From assembly GCA_965601665.1 (NCBI GenBank), contig OZ271833.1, forward strand, positions 2,356,001 to 2,420,000: a DNA stretch of 64,000 bases, in the 5' to 3' direction. The DNA is from JANQNX01 sp965601665 (GTDB lineage: Bacteria; Pseudomonadota; Gammaproteobacteria; Eutrophobiales; Eutrophobiaceae). Both the position numbers and the translations under genes were made by a program. The notes below the pieces were generated by a model, which searched no databases, had not been told where the DNA came from, and saw only the letters and a program-made list of their open reading frames with translations. Below are positions 7,852 through 16,313 of this stretch, in pieces (positions within the stretch are counted from its first letter, which is position 1; each line of letters begins with the position of its first letter).

Positions 7852-9687
7852 ATGGCTAGTGTTATGACCAAAAATACTCCTCTTCTATTTTTCGAAAAAA
7901 GAAATTATGCCGTAATCTTCAATCGTTTTACTGTTTTTTCTTGTATCCACGTTTGCTTTTTAGCTTTACCAGGAATTAAAGCTTATAAGCAAACTGATAC
8001 TCTAGTGTTTTTAAGACAATTGCTTAGTCGAACACCATTACAAAAATTAACTAATCAATTAAAGCCTGTAGCATTATTCGTATTTATATTATTTTCTTTC
8101 AACATTCCTGTTAGCCATGCAATACCAGCAGACCAAGGGTTCCCTCCATATATCTTCGTCTCAGGCCAACATGTATTTAGTGATCGTTTAGATCCTCAGG
8201 CAGTAGTGCAGTGGTGTACAAATTATATTAACACTGACCCTAGATGGCGTGAATTCAGGGGCTGCACTTTCAATTCAAGCAATCCAATTACTATCGGCTG
8301 TAGAGCTGTACCAGATAATCCCGGCGCGGTTTCCGAAATAGATGCCTGCGTATTAACGCAGAGATGTAGAAGTCCACAGACGGGGGAGTACACAACCCAA
8401 GCCCCTACTTTTGGTAGCCCGTATTGTGAAGGTTCGATTGAGCCAGAAAAAGTCAACGGACGGTGCGATGGAAGGACATGCAAAGTGGGGAATCCAATAC
8501 ATCCTGCTACAGGCAATAAGTACCAGGTAGAGACGGATTATGTCAGCCCTATTCCTGATGGGCTTGAGTTTAAACGTTACTACAACAGTGCGGATACCCA
8601 AACGCATGCATTGATTGGTCGTAAATGGATGGCGACCTACTTTCAGTATGTTAATCGAATGCCAGATGGCGATGGGAGATGGGTTGAAGTTCGCAGGCCA
8701 GATGGTAAACGCTTGCGCTATCGAACTGGTGGCGGCGCAGCAAGCAACCCTATAGGTTCTGATATTACTGAGAATCTTAGGGTGCTTAGAGTGAGCTATC
8801 CAGCCGGGCAAATCACTGGCTGGGAGTTTATTACTGATGATTTAACGGTTGAAGAATATAACGCTGATGGACAGCTAACAAGAATAACCAGTCGCGAGGG
8901 ACATGCTACCGATATTGCATATCAAATTGTCGGTGGGAAGTCTGTCATTGACACGGTTACAGGCCCATTTGGTCGTGTCATGGAATTTGAATTCAATTCT
9001 TCGACAGGGCGTCTTGAATCAATAACGGATCCCGGATTGAATCAGTATCTCTATAGCTATGATGCTAACGGTAATTTAACCAGCGTTACTTATCCGTCTG
9101 ATACTACCGACAACTACATCAGGCTTTATCATTATGAAGAAGGCGCGAGTTTTCCGCATCATTTAACCGGCATGTCAGATGTCGAATCACCTGGTACACC
9201 AGTACGTTACTCTACCTATGATTATGATACGGAAGGTCGTGCAATCAGCTCTGAACATGCAGGTGCCGTGGATAGTATATCTCTTGTCTATAACGCTGAC
9301 GGAACAACGACCATAACAGATGCAAAAGGACTGGTGCAGACTTATCACTTCCGCGCATTACACGGCGTGCCTATGGTGGAACAAATCGATGGCGATAAAT
9401 GTATGAACTGTAGCGGTCAATATGCCAGTTCCACCTTTGACGCCAATGGATTTGTTGCATCTCGAACAGATTTTAATGGTGTTACCACTACCTATGTACA
9501 TGACAGCCGTGGCCTGGAATTAAGCCGAACGGAAGCCGTTGGCACACCTCAAGAAAGAACCATTACCACCGAGTGGGACCTGACATTTCGATTGCCCGTG
9601 TTGATTACCGAGCCAGGAAGGCGCACACGCTTTTTTTACGATACACAAGGACGACTTATCGAGCGTGTTGAGGAGGTGGCGCCATGA
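7852..9687 (+). CDS. RHS/YD-repeat protein, N-terminal part with DUF6531 domain
   Basis: N-terminal half of a secreted RHS protein. A hydrophobic export segment lies near residues 69-90 (KPVALFVFILFSFNIPVSHA). The roughly 65 residues before it are unlike a signal, so the true start may be internal, for instance a TTG at 8020. A Cys-rich region follows, then a DUF6531-type entry (VGNPIHPATGNKYQ near 213-226, FKRYYNS), then YD repeats such as YSYDANGNLTSV. The frame ends after FFYDTQGRLIERVEEVAP, mid-way through a repeat array that in normal RHS proteins continues unbroken. The next gene overlaps it by four bases (ATGA) and carries the continuation after an inserted cassette. Known: RHS shells enclose C-terminal toxins. 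Confidence 0.85.
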   Translation: MASVMTKNTPLLFFEKRNYAVIFNRFTVFSCIHVCFLALPGIKAYKQTDTLVFLRQLLSRTPLQKLTNQLKPVALFVFILFSFNIPVSHAIPADQGFPPYIFVSGQHVFSDRLDPQAVVQWCTNYINTDPRWREFRGCTFNSSNPITIGCRAVPDNPGAVSEIDACVLTQRCRSPQTGEYTTQAPTFGSPYCEGSIEPEKVNGRCDGRTCKVGNPIHPATGNKYQVETDYVSPIPDGLEFKRYYNSADTQTHALIGRKWMATYFQYVNRMPDGDGRWVEVRRPDGKRLRYRTGGGAASNPIGSDITENLRVLRVSYPAGQITGWEFITDDLTVEEYNADGQLTRITSREGHATDIAYQIVGGKSVIDTVTGPFGRVMEFEFNSSTGRLESITDPGLNQYLYSYDANGNLTSVTYPSDTTDNYIRLYHYEEGASFPHHLTGMSDVESPGTPVRYSTYDYDTEGRAISSEHAGAVDSISLVYNADGTTTITDAKGLVQTYHFRALHGVPMVEQIDGDKCMNCSGQYASSTFDANGFVASRTDFNGVTTTYVHDSRGLELSRTEAVGTPQERTITTEWDLTFRLPVLITEPGRRTRFFYDTQGRLIERVEEVAP

Positions 9688-12600
9688 TTAAACGGATGAA
9701 AACCTTTGACGCCGCACACATACAAACGTCCAAATTAAATCAACGCGTGACTATTTCAAGAGCTTTCTGCCGGGTAGGTGTGGTCCTCGCGACCTTACTG
9801 GTGCCTCAGTATGCTGCAGCAACACCTATCAGTGGTTTAACGTTCAGTGACGCAAACCTTGCAGCCTGTGTAAACGATGCCGCTACCGCATCCAATTGGA
9901 CAGACAGCAGCCAGGTGACTTCGCTCAATTGTTCAAATCGCGGTATCACGAATGCAGCGGGTATCGATGTATTTACCAATCTGCAAACGCTCCAACTACA
10001 ACAAAACCAGATTACCACGCTGGATGTCTCCAGCATGTCAGCGTTGAAGACGCTGTACGTGTACGACAACGCACTGACGAGCCTGACGGGCGTCACCGGG
10101 CTTGCCAGCCTGCAGAACCTGTATGCCTACAACAACCAGCTAGCGTCACTGGATGTGACCGGTAACAGCGCCATGGTGCACCTGCGGGTGCAGAACAACC
10201 AATTGACCGGCATTGGCAGCACGGCATCGATGCCGAACCTGTCGACGCTGTTGGCAGAGAACAACCAGATCACCAGCGTGGACGTGACCGGCGCCACTAG
10301 CTTAAAAACGCTGTACCTGCACAACAACGCACTGACGAGCCTCACCGGCGTCACCGGGCTTGCCAGCCTGCAGAACCTGTACGCCTACAACAACCAGCTA
10401 GCGTCACTGGATGTGACCGGTAACAGCGCCATGGTGCACCTGCGGGTGCAGAACAATCAATTAACCGGCATTGGCAGCACGGCATCGATGCCGAACCTGT
10501 CGACGCTGTTGGCAGAGAACAACCAGATCACGAGCGTGGACGTGACCGGCGCCACTAGCTTAAAAACGCTGTACCTGCACAACAACGCACTGACGAGCCT
10601 CACCGGCGTCACCGGGCTTGCCAGCCTGCAGAACCTGTACGCCTACAACAACCAGCTAGCGTCACTGGATGTGACCGGTAACAGCGCCATGGTGCACCTG
10701 CGGGTGCAGAACAACCAATTAACCGGCATTGGCAGCACGGCATCGATGCCGAACCTGTCGACGCTGTTGGCAGAGAACAACCAGATCACGAGCGTGGACG
10801 TGACCGGCGCCACTAGCTTAAAAACGCTGTACCTGCACAACAACGCACTGACGAGCCTCACCGGCGTCACCGGGCTTGCCAGCCTGCAGAACCTGTACGC
10901 CTACAACAACCAGCTAGCGTCACTGGATGTGACCGGTAACAGCGCCATGGTGCACCTGCGGGTGCAGAACAACCAATTAACCGGCATTGGCAGCACGGCA
11001 TCGATGCCGAACCTGTCGACGCTGTTGGCAGAGAACAACCAGATCACGAGCGTGGACGTGACCGGCGCCACTAGCTTAAAAACGCTGTACCTGCACAACA
11101 ACGCACTGACGAACCTCACCGGCGTCACCGGGCTTGCCAGCCTGCAGAACCTGTACGCCTACAACAACCAGCTAGCGTCACTGGATGTGACCGGTAACAG
11201 CGCCATGGTGCACCTGCGTATCAACAACAACCAATTACAGGATATGCTGTCTGCACTTGGCTTAACGCAGCTGTCGACACTGTTCCTGGCTGGAAATACC
11301 GGCATTTTATGTACACAACTCGACTTACTGGAAGCAACCCTTACTAATACCAACATTACAAGGCCAACACCGTGTAGCACAGCCTCAGATATTGATAACG
11401 ACACGATTCCCGATACAGTCGATCCGGACATCGATGGTGACGGTATCAGTAATGATTTTGAAAATCAGGTCGGTACGGATCCGCTGGATGCATCGGATAC
11501 GCCGCCGGACCAGGACGCTGATGGCATACCGGACAGTGTTGACCTTGACGCAAATGGAGATGGCATTCCGGATGCAGAGGCGTATTCAGAAGTAAGGTCG
11601 ACCTCCAGCTACAATACACTGAATTTGATCGCTGCGAGTAACGGTCCAAGAACCGATGTATCGGATGTCACAACGTATGACTACGATGCCATGGGCAACC
11701 TCATTTCCATTACCAACGCCCTTGGTCATGTGACTAACATGACCGCGCATGATGACCATGGTCGTCCGCTGACGATCATTGATCCCAATGGCATGGTGAC
11801 CCAACTCGTATACGATGCCAGGGGGCGTTTAATCAGCCGCACGGCAGACGGGCAAAGCACCACCTTTGACTATGATGGCGTGGGTAATGTCGTCAAAACA
11901 ACGTTACCCAATGGCTCTTTTCTGATGAATGAGTACGACGCGGCCAAACGCTTAATTGCCGTATCAGACAATCTTGGTAACCGCATTGACTACACGCTTG
12001 ATGCATTGGGTAACCGGATTCAGGAGGATGTAAAAGACGGCTCAGGCTCGCTCAAGCGCACAATGAGCAGAACCTATAATACGCTGAATCGCCTGATACA
12101 AATGACAGGTGGTGAAGGCCAAATTACGACCTACGGCTATGATGCCAACGGCAATCAAAACCAGATAACGGTCGCCGGCGTCAACCAAACGACAATGCAG
12201 GCATTTGATGCGTTGAATCGCCTTTCTTCAACCACGGATGCGAACAACGGCGTGACCGTCTATACCTATGACGCACGCGATAACCTGACCAGCGTCACGG
12301 ATGCAGAGGGTTTAACCACGACTTACACGTACGATGCCTTTGACCGATTAATTGAACAGAATAGCCCGGACACCGGTATCACCACGTTTGGTAATGATGC
12401 GGCGGGTAACCGTATCAGGCAGACGGATGCGCGCGGTGTGACGTCTGTGTACAGTTATGACGCGCTAAATCGATTAACAGCGATCCAGTATCCCGATACC
12501 AACCAGGATGTCAGTTATACTTATGACAGTTGTTTGAACGGTATCGGCCGCCTTTGCCAGATGACAGACGAAAGTGGCACCACAGACTATGCTTATGATT

Positions 12601-14072
12601 TAAGAGGCAACCTCACCAGCCAAACAGCCACGATGGATGGTATCAGTTACATCACCAGTTATGCTTACAATGGTGCAGATCAGCTATTACAAATGACGTA
12701 TCCGAGTGGTCGCGTTGTGAATTACAGCCGCAATGTGCTCGGCCAGGTGTCAGGTGTCACCACCACGTTTAATGCCGGCTCTGAGCCCGTGAGCAGTGCG
12801 ATGACCTATCTTCCTTTTGGTCCAATTTCTGGCATGCTCTATGGCAATGGCCTGAGCCATAGCCGTAGTTATGACATGGACTATCGCCTCACACAGTTAC
12901 AAACGACGAGCAGCAACCCCTATCAAAGTCGAACATACAGCTATGACGGCGCAAACAACATTACGGGTATCACGAACCTGCTTGATAGCAACCGAAATCA
13001 GTCGCTGACGTACGATAGCCTAAACCGCCTCGAAGGCTCTGTTAGCGTGTTTGGCATGATTGATTACACCTATGACAACATCGGTAATCGACTGAGTGAG
13101 CTAGACAATGGCAACCCAAGTACGTATAGCTATGCTGCCAATAGCCATCAACTGACCGATATAGTAGGCAACAACGCGAACCTGTACAGCTACGATGCAA
13201 ATGGCAATACATTAAGTAACAACACCTATGCCTTTAGCTACGGCGACAACAACCGCCTGGCGCAGGTACAAGAGAATGGCACACCCATCGTCGCCTATAC
13301 CTATAACGGTCGCGGTGAGCGTGTCAAAAAGGTCGGCCAGGACGCGTTCCATTACCACTACGATCAAAACGGCCAACTTATTACTGAAACAGACAGTACG
13401 GGTCTGACATTAGTAGACTATATTTATATCGATGGTCAACCCGTCGCGATGGGCATCAGTAACTCGCACTATTTTTATCATAATGACCACCTGGGCACGC
13501 CACAACAGATGACAGATGAATCACAAACTGTCGTTTGGCAAGCGGACTACACGCCTTTTGGTGCTGCGTCATTGAGTACAGCAGCGATTACGAATAACTT
13601 GCGTTTCCCCGGCCAGTACTATGATGAGGAGACCGGGCTGCATTACAACTTAAATCGTTATTACGATCCATCTCTTGGACGTTACATTACGAGTGATCCA
13701 ATTGGGCTACAAGGAGGGGTCAATACATATGGTTATGTTGGACAAAACCCAATAAATTATACTGATCCTTCAGGACTCGCTGTTTGGTGGTATCTTCTTT
13801 TTGGTGATAATAATAGCTTGCCATCAACAGGTGAATGTAAAGCTGAAGAATGGGCGGAATGTGAATCAAGATGTTCAAATGGAGTAGATGGATGCTACGT
13901 CTCAATTAAATGGAGGATTAAAGGGGTTAGAGGTGGAGAGCCTATTAGAGTTGAAGAGCGAAGTGTTAATTGTAATTGTACTGAGCCTCCTTGTTTAGAT
14001 AATAATTTTGAACCAATGCCTTGGTGGCTTATTATATTATTTTTATTACCTCCATTTGGAGTACCAGCATAG
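9684..14072 (+). CDS. Secreted LRR / TSP3-like / RHS-core fusion with variable C-terminal tip
   Basis: A 1462-aa protein in four modules: a signal-like N-terminus (about 1-49, ending VPQYAAA), leucine-rich repeats of 21-22 residues (about 75-545), an Asp-rich TSP3-like calcium-binding segment (about 565-630, DxDxDG motifs), then RHS YD repeats (from about 645) closing with the RHS core (PGQYYDEETGLHYNLNRYYD to DPSGL near 1360-1365). The last 97 residues form a unique tip with seven Cys in two clusters and a hydrophobic C-terminus (WWLIILFLLPPF). The YD part starts at the point where the preceding gene stops, so the LRR-TSP3 part looks inserted into one ancestral RHS gene. Base composition drops sharply near 13700, typical of exchangeable toxin tips. 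I do not recognise the tip. Confidence 0.88.
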   Translation: MIKRMKTFDAAHIQTSKLNQRVTISRAFCRVGVVLATLLVPQYAAATPISGLTFSDANLAACVNDAATASNWTDSSQVTSLNCSNRGITNAAGIDVFTNLQTLQLQQNQITTLDVSSMSALKTLYVYDNALTSLTGVTGLASLQNLYAYNNQLASLDVTGNSAMVHLRVQNNQLTGIGSTASMPNLSTLLAENNQITSVDVTGATSLKTLYLHNNALTSLTGVTGLASLQNLYAYNNQLASLDVTGNSAMVHLRVQNNQLTGIGSTASMPNLSTLLAENNQITSVDVTGATSLKTLYLHNNALTSLTGVTGLASLQNLYAYNNQLASLDVTGNSAMVHLRVQNNQLTGIGSTASMPNLSTLLAENNQITSVDVTGATSLKTLYLHNNALTSLTGVTGLASLQNLYAYNNQLASLDVTGNSAMVHLRVQNNQLTGIGSTASMPNLSTLLAENNQITSVDVTGATSLKTLYLHNNALTNLTGVTGLASLQNLYAYNNQLASLDVTGNSAMVHLRINNNQLQDMLSALGLTQLSTLFLAGNTGILCTQLDLLEATLTNTNITRPTPCSTASDIDNDTIPDTVDPDIDGDGISNDFENQVGTDPLDASDTPPDQDADGIPDSVDLDANGDGIPDAEAYSEVRSTSSYNTLNLIAASNGPRTDVSDVTTYDYDAMGNLISITNALGHVTNMTAHDDHGRPLTIIDPNGMVTQLVYDARGRLISRTADGQSTTFDYDGVGNVVKTTLPNGSFLMNEYDAAKRLIAVSDNLGNRIDYTLDALGNRIQEDVKDGSGSLKRTMSRTYNTLNRLIQMTGGEGQITTYGYDANGNQNQITVAGVNQTTMQAFDALNRLSSTTDANNGVTVYTYDARDNLTSVTDAEGLTTTYTYDAFDRLIEQNSPDTGITTFGNDAAGNRIRQTDARGVTSVYSYDALNRLTAIQYPDTNQDVSYTYDSCLNGIGRLCQMTDESGTTDYAYDLRGNLTSQTATMDGISYITSYAYNGADQLLQMTYPSGRVVNYSRNVLGQVSGVTTTFNAGSEPVSSAMTYLPFGPISGMLYGNGLSHSRSYDMDYRLTQLQTTSSNPYQSRTYSYDGANNITGITNLLDSNRNQSLTYDSLNRLEGSVSVFGMIDYTYDNIGNRLSELDNGNPSTYSYAANSHQLTDIVGNNANLYSYDANGNTLSNNTYAFSYGDNNRLAQVQENGTPIVAYTYNGRGERVKKVGQDAFHYHYDQNGQLITETDSTGLTLVDYIYIDGQPVAMGISNSHYFYHNDHLGTPQQMTDESQTVVWQADYTPFGAASLSTAAITNNLRFPGQYYDEETGLHYNLNRYYDPSLGRYITSDPIGLQGGVNTYGYVGQNPINYTDPSGLAVWWYLLFGDNNSLPSTGECKAEEWAECESRCSNGVDGCYVSIKWRIKGVRGGEPIRVEERSVNCNCTEPPCLDNNFEPMPWWLIILFLLPPFGVPA
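10071..11218 (+). repeat. Near-identical 258-bp tandem coding repeats (four full copies plus a partial)
   Basis: Units begin at 10071, 10329, 10587, 10845 and 11103. Each encodes 86 residues, four LRRs of 22+21+22+21. Copies differ at only a few positions, for example TAT/TAC in one Tyr codon, CTGACGGG versus CTCACCGG in the first unit, and AGC to AAC in the last. A degenerate unit precedes and a diverged one follows. The near identity at synonymous sites implies recent duplication or gene conversion and makes copy number likely to vary between strains. Confidence 0.95.
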
Positions 14073-14088
14073 ATGAGTTGAGGACATT

Positions 14089-14397
14089 ATGAGTGATTAT
14101 GTGGAAGGTGAGGTTTATTACAGGATAGTTTATCCAGATTCTGGGATGTTATATTCAATGATCCAAAGCTTTGTTTATGTTGGTATGAATTTATCAGACG
14201 AGGATGATGAAGATACTTGGTACTTTCAATTTGCTGATGATTATGCAAAACATGGAAGCTTCCTTGAAAGCGAACATAAAGGTTGCAAAGTATCTTGTGT
14301 AACTAGTTCTGAATTATCAAGTATGTATGATTCAGTAGAATTAAAAGAACAACTAGATTTAGCTGAATCACGACGTAAAAATAAAGGTGATTATTAA
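14089..14397 (+). CDS. Small acidic protein, candidate immunity partner of the RHS tip
   Basis: A 102-aa soluble protein beginning 16 bases after the RHS stop, with a GAGG ribosome binding site. It is strongly acidic (run DEDDEDTW near residues 37-44) and has no signal or membrane segment. Composition is AT-rich, like the RHS tip upstream and unlike the RHS core, so tip and small gene probably arrived together. A terminator at 14428-14449 closes the unit. In polymorphic toxin loci the gene directly behind the toxin tip is normally the cognate immunity gene. That role is inferred from position and composition; I recognise no family. Confidence 0.6.
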   Translation: MSDYVEGEVYYRIVYPDSGMLYSMIQSFVYVGMNLSDEDDEDTWYFQFADDYAKHGSFLESEHKGCKVSCVTSSELSSMYDSVELKEQLDLAESRRKNKGDY

Positions 14398-14427
14398 TTT
14401 GGAAAACAGATTATATTTATTACTAAG

Positions 14428-14449
14428 AGCCCCTCACGGGGCTTTTTTT
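14428..14449 (+). terminator. Rho-independent terminator behind the RHS/candidate immunity unit
   Basis: Perfect six-base stem AGCCCC/GGGGCT with a TCAC loop followed by a run of T residues. It lies 31 bases after the stop at 14397 and before the convergent GNAT gene. Confidence 0.88.
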
Positions 14450-14478
14450 ATTTACTGATCTCAGCTGGAAATCTGCAG

Positions 14479-14976
14479 TCACACAGTTCCTTTTTCTGGG
14501 TTTGTTGCGTATAAAACTAGTGAATAATATCCATTATCACTTTTATAAGACGTTCCTAGTTTTGAGAAAGAATATTGACTAAATAAGTGATGCATTGGAC
14601 CGTTATTTTCTCTAGTTGTGGCAAAACATCCAGTATCACCAACAGATCTTGTTATCGTCTCCATAATCATTCTACCTACTCCCTTTCCGCGTGATGACGG
14701 GAGTGAATATATCCAACCCAATTCATATGAGTAATTTACAGCAAGTTCTAGGACCCCAGCTTTTTTAAATACATTATTTTTATAATTATCATAAGGCCGC
14801 TTTATTGCACCAATTCCAATAAGTACATCATCTTTAATAAAAATTAATTCTTCAGCCCTTTGAATACGTTGTAGTAGTCCTTGTGCGATGACTTCGCCAC
14901 CTTCCAGAGCTAAAGCTAAAAATTCATTTAACTCTTTATCAGAACATTGACTTGGAGGTTTTGTGTATATTTCCAT
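14479..14976 (-). CDS. GNAT family N-acetyltransferase
   Basis: A 165-aa acetyltransferase of the GCN5 superfamily. The acetyl-CoA pyrophosphate-binding loop is RGKGVG at residues 96-101, preceded by beta strand ELGWIYSLP and followed by helix RMIMETI, the standard motif A layout. The C-terminal part contains a second strand pattern (YSFSKLGTSYKS). The substrate cannot be told from sequence. The gene is AT-rich like the rest of the island's right half and converges on the RHS unit. Single GNAT genes are common cargo of islands and integrons, and some act in toxin-antitoxin pairs, but no antitoxin-like gene accompanies it. Confidence 0.8.
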   Translation of the reverse strand: MEIYTKPPSQCSDKELNEFLALALEGGEVIAQGLLQRIQRAEELIFIKDDVLIGIGAIKRPYDNYKNNVFKKAGVLELAVNYSYELGWIYSLPSSRGKGVGRMIMETITRSVGDTGCFATTRENNGPMHHLFSQYSFSKLGTSYKSDNGYYSLVLYATNPEKGTV

Positions 14977-15001
14977 ATATATTATTTGTCTTTAATTGAA
15001 C

Positions 15002-15085
15002 TGGTCCAATTTCATTTTGGTGGCCCAGGTTTATCAGAACGGGTGGTCCGCTTTGCCGGAATGGGCGGTCCGTTTGTGCTGGAAT
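15002..15085. repeat. Multiple terminal repeats resembling an IS21-family end, transposase absent
   Basis: Three tandem units of 22-23 bases at 15019-15040, 15041-15062 and 15063-15085 share GGGYGGTCCG at the start and CNGGAAT at the end; a weaker fourth copy starts at 15002. Arrays of such units are typical of IS21-family termini. No istA or istB sequence is nearby, so this is probably a leftover end. It occupies part of the 327-base gap 14977-15303; the remainder (15086-15224) is AT-rich with no gene that I can support. Confidence 0.55.
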
Positions 15086-15224
15086 ATGCATTTTAACCTA
15101 CATCTACACTTGTCTTTAAAGTGTCGCTTTACCCTAATGATGGATTATTAAGCTACTGCTTTTTGATTTATTGAGAATAACAATTCTAATTTTTATGTAC
15201 AGTACCTACGCATAATTAATTGTC

Positions 15225-16004
15225 AATTAAAGGGGTCAGAGCCCTTTAAGAAAAGTTAGAGTAGAATAAAGAAAGGAATAACTAACATGCAAAGGAGATT
15301 GCAATGCCTAGGAAACCGCGTTTTTACTTGCCTGGGATCCCAGCCCATGTTGTGCAGCGAGGTCATAGTCGTGAACCTATCTTCTTTGAAGATAGTGATT
15401 ACAAGGCTTATTTGAATTGGTTTCATGAAGCGGCTGAACGTTATCGATGTGAGGTCCATGCATTTGTGTTAATGACAAATCATGTTCATTTTCTAATAAC
15501 CCCTAGATTGAAAGACAGTATAAGTCGTACGATACAATATGTCGGTCGTCGTTATGTGCCCTACATAAATTATCATTACGGTACAAGTGGCACCTTATGG
15601 GAAGGGCGTTATAAAGCCAACTTGATACAAGAAGAAAATTATTTACTGACGTGTATGAGATATATTGAACTTAATCCGGTGAGGGCGAATATGGTAAACC
15701 ATCCCAAGCACTATCCTTGGTCAAGTTATTGTGCAAATGCGGAAGGTAAAGAAATTAAGCTGGCTCATCATCACTCTGTATATCAAGCATTAGGTAAATC
15801 AGAACCAGAACGTCTTGATGCCTATCGAGCATTATTTAAATCACATATAGGTAATGAAGAGATTAAAATCATTCGGTCTGCTTGTCAAACAGGCACTCCT
15901 CTTGGAAATGATTATTTTAGAGAGAAGATAGAACAGAAACTGAAATGTAAAATAGGTCAAGATAGACGTGGTCGCCCTTCTAAAAGGGCTCTGACCCCTT
16001 AATT
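15225..16004. mobile_element. REP-type Y1 transposase element with inverted palindromic ends
   Basis: The transposase gene is bracketed by inverted copies of a 22-23 base sequence containing GGGGTCAGAGCCCTTT (15225-15247, and inverted at 15983-16004). They differ by one A insertion. Each copy is itself a hairpin (AAAGGG-N7-CCCTTT), as expected for elements whose HUH/Y1 transposase recognises hairpin ends. The transposase stop codon lies within the right copy. Intact ends and an intact gene suggest a possibly active element inside the island, 60 bases from the right attachment site. Confidence 0.75.
15304..16002 (+). CDS. REP-associated tyrosine transposase (Y1/HUH, IS200-like superfamily)
   Basis: A 232-aa single-strand DNA transposase of the Y1_Tnp family. 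The metal-binding HUH motif is HVH at residues 60-62 (TNHVHFLI); conserved RGHSREPIFF lies near 19-28, and the family motif YIELNPVRA near 120-128 includes a candidate catalytic Tyr. The N-terminus MPRKPRFYLPG and the longer C-terminal extension match the REP-associated branch rather than short IS200 TnpA. An AAGGAG ribosome binding site precedes the ATG. It lies between hairpin-forming inverted ends described under the mobile element. Confidence 0.9.
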   Translation: MPRKPRFYLPGIPAHVVQRGHSREPIFFEDSDYKAYLNWFHEAAERYRCEVHAFVLMTNHVHFLITPRLKDSISRTIQYVGRRYVPYINYHYGTSGTLWEGRYKANLIQEENYLLTCMRYIELNPVRANMVNHPKHYPWSSYCANAEGKEIKLAHHHSVYQALGKSEPERLDAYRALFKSHIGNEEIKIIRSACQTGTPLGNDYFREKIEQKLKCKIGQDRRGRPSKRALTP

Positions 16005-16066
16005 ACACGTTCTAAATTTCTGAGAAGAAAATTAAATATAATTTAAGTATTTGTTTTTATTGAATT

Positions 16067-16108
16067 TAATGGTGGGCCGTGGGCGATTCGAACGCCCGAC
16101 CAATGGAT
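16067..16108. repeat. Right attachment-site copy within tRNA-Lys
   Basis: A 42-base identical partner of 7595-7636. It starts three bases beyond the tRNA 3' end and stops at the first base of the anticodon loop, the usual crossover zone for tRNA-targeting tyrosine integrases. Confidence 0.88.
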
Positions 16109-16145
16109 TAAAAATCCACTGCTCTACCAGCTGAGCTAACGGCCC
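16070..16145 (-). tRNA. tRNA-Lys (anticodon UUU)
   Basis: A 76-nt gene with encoded CCA. The acceptor stem GGGCCGT pairs perfectly with ACGGCCC; the D arm contains TAGCTCAGCTGGTAGA, the anticodon loop is TTTTTAA giving UUU (16110-16112), and the T arm contains GTTCGAATC. The 5' half lies outside the duplicated attachment sequence, so this is the functional copy restored or kept by the integrated island. Confidence 0.97.
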
Positions 16146-16313
16146 CTCGTGGAAAACATCGCGGTCAGGACTGACCTGCTGCATCACAAAGGCGGCGATA
16201 ATACCCAAGATTTGTCTGCGGGTAAAATTTCTCGTTTATTTACTCTGGCAAAACTTGATTTTGAGCCTGGACGACCCTATTTTCGCGAATAATCTATAAA
16301 AGGAGTGCATGGC

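Larger units (their letters stand above)
7595..16108. mobile_element. Genomic island integrated in tRNA-Lys, no integrase visible
   Basis: A 42-base direct repeat (7595-7636 and 16067-16108) brackets about 8.5 kb. The right copy is the 3' half of the intact tRNA-Lys gene, from just beyond the CCA end to the anticodon loop, and the left copy is an orphan fragment. This is the signature of site-specific integration by a tyrosine recombinase into a tRNA gene. Cargo: an RHS toxin-like locus, a candidate immunity gene, a GNAT gene, IS21-like terminal repeats and a REP-type transposase. Much of it is AT-richer than the flanks, notably 7637-8200 and 13700-15300. No integrase or excisionase gene is present, so the element is probably immobile or depends on help in trans. 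Confidence 0.8.

Noticed and set aside
10071..11218. Regularly spaced repeats as a possible CRISPR array
   Set aside because: Repeat unit is 258 bases, contiguous, in frame and encodes LRRs; there are no spacers or cas genes.
10127..11431. Series of repeated minus-strand frames of about 75 codons
   Set aside because: Identical products recur every 258 bases only because they mirror the LRR coding repeats.
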